Part shown: piece by piece, positions 1 to 6,680 of the stretch
Numbering within the stretch: the stretch's first letter is position 1
Layout of the letters: each line of letters opens with the position of its first letter
Assembly (NCBI GenBank): GCA_050743125.1
Contig: JBOGEB010000091.1
Coordinates: forward strand, 1-15,746
Length of the DNA: 15,746 nt
From: JBOGEB01 sp050743125
Lineage (GTDB): Bacteria; Actinomycetota; Nitriliruptoria; Euzebyales; Egibacteraceae
Reading direction: 5' to 3'
Made by a program: the position numbers and the translations under genes
The notes under the pieces: generated by a model
Databases searched by the model: none
Told to the model about the DNA's origin: nothing
What the model saw: only the letters and a program-made list of their open reading frames with translations

Positions 1-107
1 GGGCGGGCTCCGCGATGGGCGTCGAGCGCATCCGCGGCGTACGCGACCAGTTCCCCGAGCCGTGGGCCGGCCTGGCGTGCGTACGCAAGCTCGACGAGCG
101 CCTCCAC
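1..107 (-). CDS. Partial unrecognised protein, N-terminal 35 codons
   Basis: This is the beginning of a gene that runs off the left edge. The visible product starts MEALVELAYARQAG and continues as a helical, Ala/Leu-rich segment; I do not recognise a family. The start is chosen as GTG at 107 because a perfect AGGAGG (plus-strand 113-118) lies 5 bases upstream on the minus strand. A second GTG at 113 overlaps that AGGAGG and is too close. The ribosome binding site lies within the last codons of the methyltransferase gene, whose stop is at 110-112, so the two genes are almost certainly co-transcribed and translationally coupled. Confidence 0.55.
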   Translation of the reverse strand, partial: MEALVELAYARQAGPRLGELVAYAADALDAHRGAR

Positions 108-109
108 GC

Positions 110-871
110 TCACCTCCTGCTGAGGGCCCAGAAGATGTCGGTGCGGTAAGGCATCGTGACCCGGCCGTCGGCGTCGGCGTTGGCGGCGAGCAGGGCGGCG
201 ACCTCGTCGAGAAACGCTTCACGCTCGACGTCGGGCAGGCAAGCGATGAAGCTGATCGAGGAGCACCGGTCCCGCATCGTCACGACTGTGCCGACCTGCT
301 CGTAAGCGAAGCATCGCTCCTGGAGCGGCCCAAAGTCGTGGGCGCCGTCGAACGCCGCACGCCACGCCCGCTGCCGGTAGCAGGGCGCGTCGCCCGCGTG
401 GCGGTTGAACAGCACGGACAGCTCGGCGGCCCAGCCGACCGACTCGTCGCGATCGTTCCAGACCAGCCCCAGCCCGCCGCCCGGGCGCAGCACGCGGGCG
501 ATCTCGGCGAGCGCCCTTGGCCCGTCGAACCAGTGGAACGCCTGCGCGACCACGACCGCGTCGATGCTCGCGTCGCCGAGCGGGAGCGCCTCGGCGGTCC
601 CGTCCAGGACGAGCAGGTCCGGCAGGACCTCGGCGAGCACCCTGCGCATTCCCGCGACCGGCTCCACGGCAACGAGCCGCGCGCCCGACGGGACGAGCAA
701 CCGGGTCAGCTTGCCGGTGCCGGCAGCCAGGTCGAGCACATCCCGGTCCGGGCCGATCCCCAGCTCGGCGCAGAGCAGGTCGACCGCCTCCCGCGGGTAC
801 GACGGCCGGCCCCGCTCATACGCGGCGCTGGCTTGGTCGAAGCCCCGCGCGGCAAGCTCGTGCACCCTCAT
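110..871 (-). CDS. Class I SAM-dependent methyltransferase
   Basis: The 253-residue product has the Rossmann-fold methyltransferase signature. Motif I is VLDLAAGTGKLT (about residues 45-56), the acidic residue after strand 2 is in AVEPV (68-72), a TAEALPL segment follows at 92-98, the motif AQAFHWFD is at 109-116 and LRPGG at 128-132. The AQAFHWFD form is typical of a soluble methyltransferase group related to methyltransferase domain 11. It would transfer a methyl group from S-adenosylmethionine to a small molecule; the acceptor is unknown. It starts 4 bases after the stop of the enoyl-CoA hydratase-like gene and ends 2 bases before the start of the next gene, so the three form an operon. 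The length is normal and no lesion is visible. Confidence 0.9.
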   Translation of the reverse strand: MRVHELAARGFDQASAAYERGRPSYPREAVDLLCAELGIGPDRDVLDLAAGTGKLTRLLVPSGARLVAVEPVAGMRRVLAEVLPDLLVLDGTAEALPLGDASIDAVVVAQAFHWFDGPRALAEIARVLRPGGGLGLVWNDRDESVGWAAELSVLFNRHAGDAPCYRQRAWRAAFDGAHDFGPLQERCFAYEQVGTVVTMRDRCSSISFIACLPDVEREAFLDEVAALLAANADADGRVTMPYRTDIFWALSRR

Positions 872-875
872 CTGC

Positions 876-1652
876 TCACCGCCCGGTCCACTCGGGCTCG
901 CGCTTGCCGAGGAAGGCGCAGATGCCCTCCTGCGCGTCGGCGGCCAGCGCGTTAGCGGCCATCACGACCTTGGTGTGGTCATAGGCGCTGCGCTCGTCGA
1001 GCTCGACCTGAGCGTAGAACGCCGCCTTGCCGACCCCGACCGTCAGCGGGCTCGACGCGGCGATCGCGTCGACCAGGCTGCCCACCGCCGCGTCGAGCTC
1101 CTCGGCCGGCACGGCGCGGTTGATCAACCCCCAGTCGGCCGCGGTCGCGGCGTCGATCATCTGGCCGGTCAGCAGCATCTCCATCGCCCGCTTGCGGCCC
1201 ACCGCCCGGCAGATCGGCACCATCGGAGTGGAGCAGAACAGCCCGATCTTCACGCCCGGGGTCGCGAACCGGGCGGCCAGCTCGGCGACGGCGAGGTCGC
1301 AGGCCGCCACGAGCTGGCAGCCCGCTGCGGTCGCCACGCCGTGCACCTTGGCGATCACCGGCTGCGGGATGCGGTGGATCGTCTCCGTCATCACCGTGCA
1401 GACCTCGAACAGCTCCGTGTAAAAGCCCAGGTCGCGGTCCACCAGCTCGCGCAGGTCGTGCCCGGCCGAGAACACGGGGCCCGCGCCGTCGATCACGACC
1501 GCGCGGACGTCGGGCGCCTTCGACAGCGTCTGCAGGGCGTCGATGACCTCCCTCATCAGCGCGAGGCTCAGGGCGTTGCGGCGCTCCGGCCGGTTGAGCG
1601 TCAGCCGCGCGGCGGCGCCCTCCACCTTCACGAGCAGATGCGGGTAGTCCAT
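876..1652 (-). CDS. Enoyl-CoA hydratase/isomerase family protein (ECHDC3-like)
   Basis: The 258-residue product has the crotonase fold signature: NRPERRNALS (20-29), FSAGHDL (61-67) and the oxyanion-hole region GVATAAGCQLVAACD (105-119). The block ATPGVKIGLFCSTP (130-143) closely resembles the ECHDC3 subgroup. Classical enoyl-CoA hydratase uses two glutamates; the aligned positions here are Gln113 (in GCQLV) and Gly133 (in TPGVKIG). It therefore probably does not hydrate enoyl-CoA by the usual mechanism, and its reaction is open. The ATG at 1652 is preceded by a purine-rich GTGAGGAG about 9 bases upstream. It is the first gene of the operon with the methyltransferase and faces away from the SulP fusion gene. 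Family assignment is firm, activity is not. Confidence 0.9.
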   Translation of the reverse strand: MDYPHLLVKVEGAAARLTLNRPERRNALSLALMREVIDALQTLSKAPDVRAVVIDGAGPVFSAGHDLRELVDRDLGFYTELFEVCTVMTETIHRIPQPVIAKVHGVATAAGCQLVAACDLAVAELAARFATPGVKIGLFCSTPMVPICRAVGRKRAMEMLLTGQMIDAATAADWGLINRAVPAEELDAAVGSLVDAIAASSPLTVGVGKAAFYAQVELDERSAYDHTKVVMAANALAADAQEGICAFLGKREPEWTGR

Positions 1653-2053
1653 CGACTGCGTCTCCTCACCTCGGGCGCATCCCTGACCATCATGCAGCGC
1701 CAGCTATGTCACGTCTGTAAATAACCAACCCGCACATGCGGGGTATATGTGCAGTAAACGGAGAAAGAACCCGTCCTTCCCCAGAACAACAGCGCCGGTG
1801 CGGAAAATGGCGTGCGTTCCACCCGAAGAGCGCGAGGTCGACGCAGACGCTCAGCCGTCGCAGTGGAGAATATTAACCCGAGAAGTGTGGAAGAAGCAGT
1901 ACAGTGGTCGTTCTGTTCCGAATAGCTCTGCAAAGCGTTCGCCAGAGATGTCTTTCTCCCCGGAACCTGTCCGGACGGGATCTGCTGCGACATTGACCAG
2001 CCCGCGTGGACGGGGGTTGGTTCACGACGACGTGAAAACGCACCGGAGGTGGA
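1653..2053. other. Divergent intergenic region with promoters for both flanking genes
   Basis: This 401-base spacer is clearly less GC-rich than the flanking genes and contains short A/T tracts. It must hold the promoters of two divergent genes. Small open frames exist on both strands (1747-2070 plus, 1709-1993 minus) but their products look like nothing known and use unbiased codons, so I regard the region as non-coding. A candidate TTGACC -35-like hexamer lies near 1993, but I see no matching -10, so no promoter is called. A GGAGG at 2045-2049 serves the SulP gene. Confidence 0.6.
1729..1742. promoter_or_regulatory. Short palindrome, candidate operator upstream of the ECHDC3-like gene
   Basis: CCCGCA (1729-1734) and TGCGGG (1737-1742) form a perfect 6-bp inverted repeat with a 2-base centre. 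It sits 77 bases upstream of the ATG at 1652, in the AT-richer spacer, where a dimeric regulator could bind. The position supports an operator but the repeat is short, and no regulator gene is adjacent. Confidence 0.25.
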
Positions 2054-4399
2054 ATGTCAATGCAAGCTGACGCAATACGGGTACGGGGGACCAGTTTCTC
2101 GCCCAAGGGCGTCATCCGGCACGACGTGCCGGCGTCGCTGACAGTGTTCCTGATCGCGGTGCCGCTGTCGCTGGGGATCGCGGTCGCCTCAGGGGCGCCG
2201 GTGATGGCGGGGCTGATCGCAGCGGCGGTCGGCGGTGTGGTGGCTGGGGCGCTCGGTGGTTCGGCGCTGCAGGTCAGCGGGCCGGCGGCCGGTCTGACGG
2301 TGGTGGTGGCCGAGCTCGTGGCCAATTACGGCTGGGCGATGACCTGCGCGATCACCGCGGCTGCAGGGGTCGTGCAGCTGTGGCTGGGGATGAGCCGGTT
2401 CTCCAGGGCGGCGCTGGCGATCTCGCCAGCGGTGGTGCACGGGATGCTGGCCGGGATCGGCATCACCATCGTGCTGAGCCAGCTCCACGTGGTGCTGGGA
2501 GGGACGCCGAGCAGCGGAGCGTTGGACAACCTGCGCGAGCTGCCCGGCCAGCTGGTGTCGGGGCACGGGCCGGCCGTCGTGGCCGGCCTGTCGGTGGCGG
2601 CCGTGATGCTGTTGTGGCCTCGGCTGCGTGGTCGGCTGGCGCGTGTTCCCGGCCCGCTGGTGGCGGTGGGGCTGGTGACCGTTGCGTCCGTGGTGCTGGG
2701 ACTGGATGTGCAACGCGTCGAGCTGCCCAGCTCGTTCATCGACTCGCTGATGCTTCCGGCGTTACCCCGCGGGGACTGGGCCGGGTTTGCCCTCGCCTTG
2801 CTCACCGTGGCGCTGATCGCCAGCGTGGAGAGCCTGCTGTCCGCGGTCGCGGTCGACAAGATGCATTCCGGTCCACGGTCCAACCTGGATCGCGAGCTGC
2901 TCGCCCAGGGTGCGGCCAACATGACCTCGGGCCTGCTGGGGGGTCTGCCGGTGACGGGGGTGATCGTGCGCGGCTCGGCCAACGTGTCCGCGGGCGCCCG
3001 CACCCGCGCTTCGGCCGTGCTGCACGGGCTATGGGTGGTGGTGTTCTCGGTGCTGCTCGTCGGGTTGGTGGAGCGCATTCCGTTGGCGGCGTTGGCTGGC
3101 CTGCTCGTGGTGGTGGGCGTGCGGCTGGTGGACATCGCCCACCTGCGTTCGCTGCGCAGCCACGGCGAGCTGCCGATCTACGCGATCACCGTGGTCGGGG
3201 TGGTGACCCGGAACCTGCTCGAGGGCGTGCTCATGGGCCTGGTGCTGGCCCTGGCGTTGGCGCTGCGTCGGGTGCTGTGGTCTACGGTGCACGCAGAGGA
3301 GCTCGAGCCGGCCACTGCGGCCCGCGCCGGCCGGTGGCGCGTGGTGGTGGAGGGGCGCCTCTGCTTTCTCAGCGTCCCGCGCCTCTCCCAGGTCCTCCAC
3401 CAGATCCCCGCCGGCAGCCACGTGGTAGTGGAGCTGGTGGTGGACTACCTCGACCACGCGGCCTATGAGCACCTGCATGCCTGGCAGGACCGGCACCAGG
3501 CGGACGGCGGCACCGTCGTGGTCGACGAGGTCGGACCGGAGGGGCTCGCCGACCGCGGCACGGCGCGGGAGCGTCGGACCAGACGGAGCCGTGCGACGCA
3601 CCGCCATCTGCCCCGGTGGTTCAGCCCCTGGTCGCACTGGCAGGAGGCATCTGGCGAGCACACGGCCGGCGAGGGAAACCTTGCCCCGGTGCTGGCCGGG
3701 CTGCGCGAGTACCACCGCCGCTGCGCGCCGCTCGTCGCGCCGTTCCTTGCCGGGATGGCCGATCACCAACACCCGTCCGGCCTCTTCCTGACCTGCGGCG
3801 ACTCCAGGGTGGTCCCCAACCTGCTGACCAGCAGCGGCCCCGGAGACCTGTTCACCGTGCGCAACATCGGCAACCTGGTGCCGCGGCACGGCGGTGCCGA
3901 CCCGCCAAGAGATCTCCTGGACGTCTCGGATGTGTCAGTGGCCGCAGCGCTGGAGTACACCGTCGGGGTGCTCAAGGTGTCGGCGATCCTGGTGTGCGGG
4001 CACTCCGGGTGCGGGGCGATGCAGGCGTTGCTGTCCCGGACCGACTACGAGGACGGGTCGTTGGGACGCTGGCTGCGGATCGCTCGATCCAGCCTGCACC
4101 GCTGGCGCGACGGTGACCCGGTCGCAGTCGCGGCTGCAGAGGAGGGTCGCAGCGAGTTGGACCAGCTCGCCATGGTGAACGTCGTCCAGCAGCTGGACAA
4201 CCTGCGCACCCATCCGTTGGTCGATGCGGCAATACGCCAAGGTCAGTTGGACCTCGTCGGGCTGTACTTCGATATCGGCACCGCCCGCATGCTGCTCTTC
4301 GACCCGGCCGAGCACCGGTTCGTGCCAGCGCCCGAGCATTGCCACGACCTGCCGCTCCCCCTGCAATCTGGCGCTCGCGCAGCCAGGGCAATGCGCTGA
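2054..4399 (+). CDS. SulP-family anion transporter fused to beta-carbonic anhydrase
   Basis: The 781-residue product has a multi-pass SulP domain (about 22-410) with the family block ESLLSAVAVDKM...N(278)... and RGSANVSAGARTRAS (306-320). A degenerate STAS-like segment (428-495) and a basic linker (500-515) follow, then a beta-carbonic anhydrase domain (about 540-765). Its zinc and active-site residues are present: Cys581, Asp583, Arg585 (CGDSR) and His650, Cys653 (CGHSGCG). This architecture matches Mycobacterium tuberculosis Rv3273. The likely role is uptake of bicarbonate (or another anion) at the membrane, coupled to rapid CO2/bicarbonate interconversion on the cytoplasmic side; the transported ion is inferred. 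GGAGG (2045-2049) is 4 bases before the ATG at 2054 and 10 before the ATG at 2060, so either Met could start. It is a single-gene unit. Confidence 0.95.
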   Translation: MSMQADAIRVRGTSFSPKGVIRHDVPASLTVFLIAVPLSLGIAVASGAPVMAGLIAAAVGGVVAGALGGSALQVSGPAAGLTVVVAELVANYGWAMTCAITAAAGVVQLWLGMSRFSRAALAISPAVVHGMLAGIGITIVLSQLHVVLGGTPSSGALDNLRELPGQLVSGHGPAVVAGLSVAAVMLLWPRLRGRLARVPGPLVAVGLVTVASVVLGLDVQRVELPSSFIDSLMLPALPRGDWAGFALALLTVALIASVESLLSAVAVDKMHSGPRSNLDRELLAQGAANMTSGLLGGLPVTGVIVRGSANVSAGARTRASAVLHGLWVVVFSVLLVGLVERIPLAALAGLLVVVGVRLVDIAHLRSLRSHGELPIYAITVVGVVTRNLLEGVLMGLVLALALALRRVLWSTVHAEELEPATAARAGRWRVVVEGRLCFLSVPRLSQVLHQIPAGSHVVVELVVDYLDHAAYEHLHAWQDRHQADGGTVVVDEVGPEGLADRGTARERRTRRSRATHRHLPRWFSPWSHWQEASGEHTAGEGNLAPVLAGLREYHRRCAPLVAPFLAGMADHQHPSGLFLTCGDSRVVPNLLTSSGPGDLFTVRNIGNLVPRHGGADPPRDLLDVSDVSVAAALEYTVGVLKVSAILVCGHSGCGAMQALLSRTDYEDGSLGRWLRIARSSLHRWRDGDPVAVAAAEEGRSELDQLAMVNVVQQLDNLRTHPLVDAAIRQGQLDLVGLYFDIGTARMLLFDPAEHRFVPAPEHCHDLPLPLQSGARAARAMR

Positions 4400-4460
4400 C
4401 CAACGTGGCCTTCCAGCACACAGCGCCAACCCCGGGGGCAAGCCTGTGGATAACCCACGG

Positions 4461-4483
4461 GTACATATGCTGTCGGTATGCAC
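4461..4483. promoter_or_regulatory. Imperfect inverted repeat at the antitoxin start, candidate autoregulatory operator
   Basis: GTACATA (4461-4467) and TATGCAC (4477-4483) form a 7-bp inverted repeat with one mismatch and a 9-base centre. It overlaps the first possible ATG (4478) of the ribbon-helix-helix gene. Antitoxins of this fold usually repress their own operon through such repeats at the promoter or start. This is the expected place, but the repeat is short and unproven. Confidence 0.3.
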
Positions 4484-4804
4484 GGTGAGCGCATGCAGAT
4501 CCTGCTCTCACCGGAACAGCGACGACGCCTGGAGCACGAGGCGCAGACGACCGGCAAGTCGGTCTCGGCGCTCATCCGTGAGGCGATCGACGCCCGCTAC
4601 CCGACCGTCACCGTCACGCGCGAGGAGCGGATGGCGGCGGTCGAGCACATCGCCTCGCTCAAAGTGCCGTTCATCCCACCCGATGAGCTCAAAGAGCTGA
4701 TCGACGAGCCGCACACCGAAGAGATCCTGCGGGGCATGCCCGACCTGCGCGAACCCGCTCGTCTACGCGACGACAGAGGACCCACGGCGGGAGCGCTGCC
4801 TTGA
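4478..4804 (+). CDS. Ribbon-helix-helix antitoxin, VapB-like, with aberrant C-terminal tail
   Basis: The first 40 residues (from MQILLSPEQRRRL) form a ribbon-helix-helix/CopG-type DNA-binding domain: a strand, then two helices including GKSVSALIREAIDARY. Residues 41-88 resemble an antitoxin tail that wraps a PIN toxin. From about residue 91 the frame runs through toxin DNA in the wrong phase, so residues 91-108 (ending GPTAGALP) are probably not original. Two starts are possible: ATG 4478, with no ribosome binding site, and ATG 4493, with GGTGAG 4 bases upstream (4483-4488). The second gives a 103-residue product. It would normally neutralise the toxin encoded just downstream, which is broken here, so this antitoxin appears orphaned. 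The operator-like repeat at 4461-4483 is retained. Confidence 0.75.
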   Translation: MHGERMQILLSPEQRRRLEHEAQTTGKSVSALIREAIDARYPTVTVTREERMAAVEHIASLKVPFIPPDELKELIDEPHTEEILRGMPDLREPARLRDDRGPTAGALP

Positions 4805-5004
4805 ACTCCTCGCAGCGGTCGCAGCCGGGCGCCTCAAGGCCCGCACTGCCGTGAACGTCATCGAGGAGCGCTGACATCTGGAGCTGCGCGGGCGGCCACC
4901 GGGACTTCACGGCGCCGCCGAGCGCTTCTACCAGCTATTCACGCCGTTGCTCGACGTGACCGACGACATCATCCGCGACGCACTCAGAGCTTGGGCATAG
5001 GCAT

Positions 5005-5021
5005 AAATAACGTTGCTGTTT
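5005..5021 (+). repeat. Left terminal inverted repeat of the insertion
   Basis: A 17-base repeat pairing with 5249-5265 (14 of 17 identical). It lies just after the last toxin-like codons. Confidence 0.45.
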
Positions 5022-5038
5022 TCCCGCTGTGCAGTGAC

Positions 5039-5056
5039 GCGGCGCGCCGGCGCCGC
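5039..5056. repeat. GC-rich hairpin inside the insertion
   Basis: GCGGCGC (5039-5045) and GCGCCGC (5050-5056) form a perfect 7-bp stem with a GCCG loop. Very GC-rich DNA makes such stems common, so significance is low. Confidence 0.3.
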
Positions 5057-5191
5057 ACGCCTCGAGCGCGTGCCGGCCGCTGGTCGCAGTGACCCCGCCG
5101 CGTCCGCCTGCAGCAGACCCAGCGTCATCGTGAGCAGCCCATTCCGACCGTGCGTGACGCATGTCAGCGCTGCGGCCAGGAATCGTCATAT

Positions 5192-5229
5192 GGCCAGGAT
5201 TCGTCACGCATACGTGACGAACCCTGGCC
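5192..5229. repeat. 17-bp stem hairpin inside the insertion
   Basis: GGCCAGGATTCGTCACG (5192-5208) pairs with 5213-5229 with a single mismatch across a CATA loop. A partial direct copy, GGCCAGGAATCGTCA (5174-5188), precedes it. The structure could be part of a mobile element or could end transcription. There is no T tract on either side. Confidence 0.65.
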
Positions 5230-5248
5230 ACAAGGGCGAACACCGCCC

Positions 5249-5265
5249 AAACGACAACGCTATTT
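5249..5265 (-). repeat. Right terminal inverted repeat of the insertion
   Basis: The reverse complement, AAATAGCGTTGTCGTTT, matches the left end with three differences. Toxin-like coding sequence resumes directly after it. Confidence 0.45.
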
Positions 5266-5450
5266 CGACCCGGGTCCTCACGATCGACGTACCGAAGCTG
5301 GGCTCGAACGACCGGGTGATCGTCGCGACCTGTCGCGCAGCCGGCATCTCGACGATCATCTCGAACGACCACGGGTTCGACAGCGTGCCAGGCCTGACCC
5401 GCGTCGATCCGCTCGACGCGGACGCCGTGGCCGCGCTCCCCGCCTCCTGA

Positions 5451-6680
5451 TCAGTCCCAGACGCGCACGTCGGCGATGGGGCCACCGTCCCCCACGGCGT
5501 CGGCGAGCGTGACCTCGACGCCGAGCCGCAGGACGGAGCGGGTCCGCTCCCGCACGGTGGCGGCGAGCTGGGCGAGGTCGGCACCGGCGGCGGGGACGAC
5601 CTCACAGCGGAGGACGTCACGGTGGTCGACCCGGTCGATGACGAAGCGGTAGTCGGCGACCTCGCTCATCCCGTCCATCAGCCGGGTGACCTGACGGGGG
5701 TAGAGGAACAGGCCGCGAACCTTCACCGCCTCGCCGACCCGGCCGAGCCAGCCGCGCAGCCGCGGGGTCGGCTCGTCACAGGTGCACTCCCCCGCCGCCC
5801 ACGCGGACAGGTCGCCGGTTCCGAACCGGACCAGCGGGTACGCCGACGAGAAGACCGTGACGACGACCTGGCCCTCGCGCTCGTCGTAGATGGCCTCGCC
5901 GGTCTCCAGGTCGCACACCTGGACCAGCGCGTCGGCCGGGACGTGCAGGCCGTTCATCGCGGCGCACTCGTACCCGAGGCTGCCGGCCTCCGCCGTGCAG
6001 TAGCCCTGGAGGACGGTCGGCACCCGCTCGCGCAGCCAGGCGCGCAGGGAGGGGGGCAGCGCCTCCCCGCCGACGAACGCCTTCGCCAGCCGCCAGGAGC
6101 GCGGATCCAGACCCACCTGCTCGCCGGTCTCGAGCAGCGCCTTCAAGTAGCTCGGCAGGGTAATGCAGGCGGTCACACCGAGGTCGGCGCAGGCCATGGC
6201 CTGCGCCTCCTTGTTCCCGATCCCGCCGGGAACAACGGTGCACCCGATCACCTTGCACGCCTCGTCGAACATGGCGCCCGCCGGGGTCAGGTGGTAGCTG
6301 AACGCGTTGAGCACCAGGTCGTCGGCGGTGAACCCGGCAGCCCGGAGGGCGGGCACTCCCCGCCACGGGTCGGGCTCGTCGGGCTCGGGCTCGTAGAGCG
6401 GCCCCGGAGACTGGAAGATCCGGCGCACCCGAGCGCCCGGGGCGAGGTTCCCGCCGAACGGTGGGCGGCGCGCCTGCGCTTCGCAAAGCGCGTCCTTCGT
6501 CAGCACGGGCAGCCGGTCGAGCGCGGCGACGCTGTCGAGGTCGTCCGGCTCGAGGCCCACGGCGCGCACGCGGTCCGCCACGGCAGGCACAGTGCGCGCG
6601 GATTGGGGAAGGAACCCCCGGACGCGGGCGTCGAAGCCGGCGGCGTACGCCCGGGGGCTGACCGCGGAGCTCACAGCCAT
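5451..6680 (-). CDS. PaaK-like AMP-dependent CoA ligase (phenylacetate-CoA ligase family)
   Basis: The 409-residue product is an adenylate-forming ligase of the PaaK family, which makes aryl- or acyl-CoA from acid, ATP and CoA. Supporting blocks are LQGYCTAEAG (224-233, the A5-like motif), YPLVRFGTGDLSA (281-293) and GRVGEAVKVRGLFLYPRQ (313-330). The usual SSGTTGKP phosphate-binding loop is replaced by IFQSPGPLYEPEPDEP (88-103), a form I associate with ligases linked to Liv-type transporter operons. It is therefore not a canonical phenylacetate-CoA ligase and its substrate is open. The ATG at 6680 overlaps the last 10 bases of the upstream ATPase gene, with GGAG about 7-10 bases before it, so translation is coupled. 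It is the last gene of the long operon. Confidence 0.85.
   Translation of the reverse strand: MAVSSAVSPRAYAAGFDARVRGFLPQSARTVPAVADRVRAVGLEPDDLDSVAALDRLPVLTKDALCEAQARRPPFGGNLAPGARVRRIFQSPGPLYEPEPDEPDPWRGVPALRAAGFTADDLVLNAFSYHLTPAGAMFDEACKVIGCTVVPGGIGNKEAQAMACADLGVTACITLPSYLKALLETGEQVGLDPRSWRLAKAFVGGEALPPSLRAWLRERVPTVLQGYCTAEAGSLGYECAAMNGLHVPADALVQVCDLETGEAIYDEREGQVVVTVFSSAYPLVRFGTGDLSAWAAGECTCDEPTPRLRGWLGRVGEAVKVRGLFLYPRQVTRLMDGMSEVADYRFVIDRVDHRDVLRCEVVPAAGADLAQLAATVRERTRSVLRLGVEVTLADAVGDGGPIADVRVWD

Larger units (their letters stand above)
5005..5265. mobile_element. MITE-like insertion in the toxin remnant
   Basis: A 261-base segment separates the two halves of the PIN gene. Its ends are inverted repeats: AAATAACGTTGCTGTTT at 5005-5021 matches the reverse complement of 5249-5265 at 14 of 17 positions. 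It has no transposase. Inside are two hairpins (5039-5056 and 5192-5229). I see no clear target-site duplication, so the exact ends are tentative. The length is a multiple of three, so the toxin frame is the same on both sides. The location inside a recognisable gene and the terminal repeats together support a non-autonomous element. Confidence 0.5.
4749..5450 (+). pseudogene. VapC-like PIN-domain toxin, disrupted
   Basis: Two stretches in the same reading frame encode a PIN-domain ribonuclease toxin. The 5' piece begins NPLVYATTEDPRRERC at 4752 and ends around 4998. The 3' piece (5266-5450) contains LGSNDRVIVATCRAAGIST and SNDHGFDSVPGL, the conserved acidic second half of a PIN domain. Lesions are: loss of the start and of the first catalytic Asp (normally in a DTN motif) at the junction with the antitoxin; an in-frame TGA at 4872-4874, where related proteins usually have Trp; and a segment inserted at about 5005-5265 with stops at 4998 and 5004. 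VapC-type toxins cut RNA; this copy cannot make a full protein. Its final TGA (5448-5450) abuts the stop codon of the convergent ligase gene. Confidence 0.8.

Noticed and set aside
405..1724. A 439-residue plus-strand frame
   Set aside because: It lies opposite the methyltransferase and ECHDC3-like genes, which have clear motifs; this product has none.
1709..2070. Small overlapping frames on both strands in the divergent spacer
   Set aside because: No recognisable motif, no codon bias and no convincing ribosome binding site.
4445..4453. A perfect DnaA-box sequence (TTATCCACA on the minus strand)
   Set aside because: It is a single copy with no replication gene or AT-rich region nearby, so it is most likely chance.
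5013..5450. A 145-residue frame joining the inserted segment to the toxin's C-terminal half
   Set aside because: It starts with TTG inside the insertion, has no ribosome binding site and carries only half of a PIN domain.
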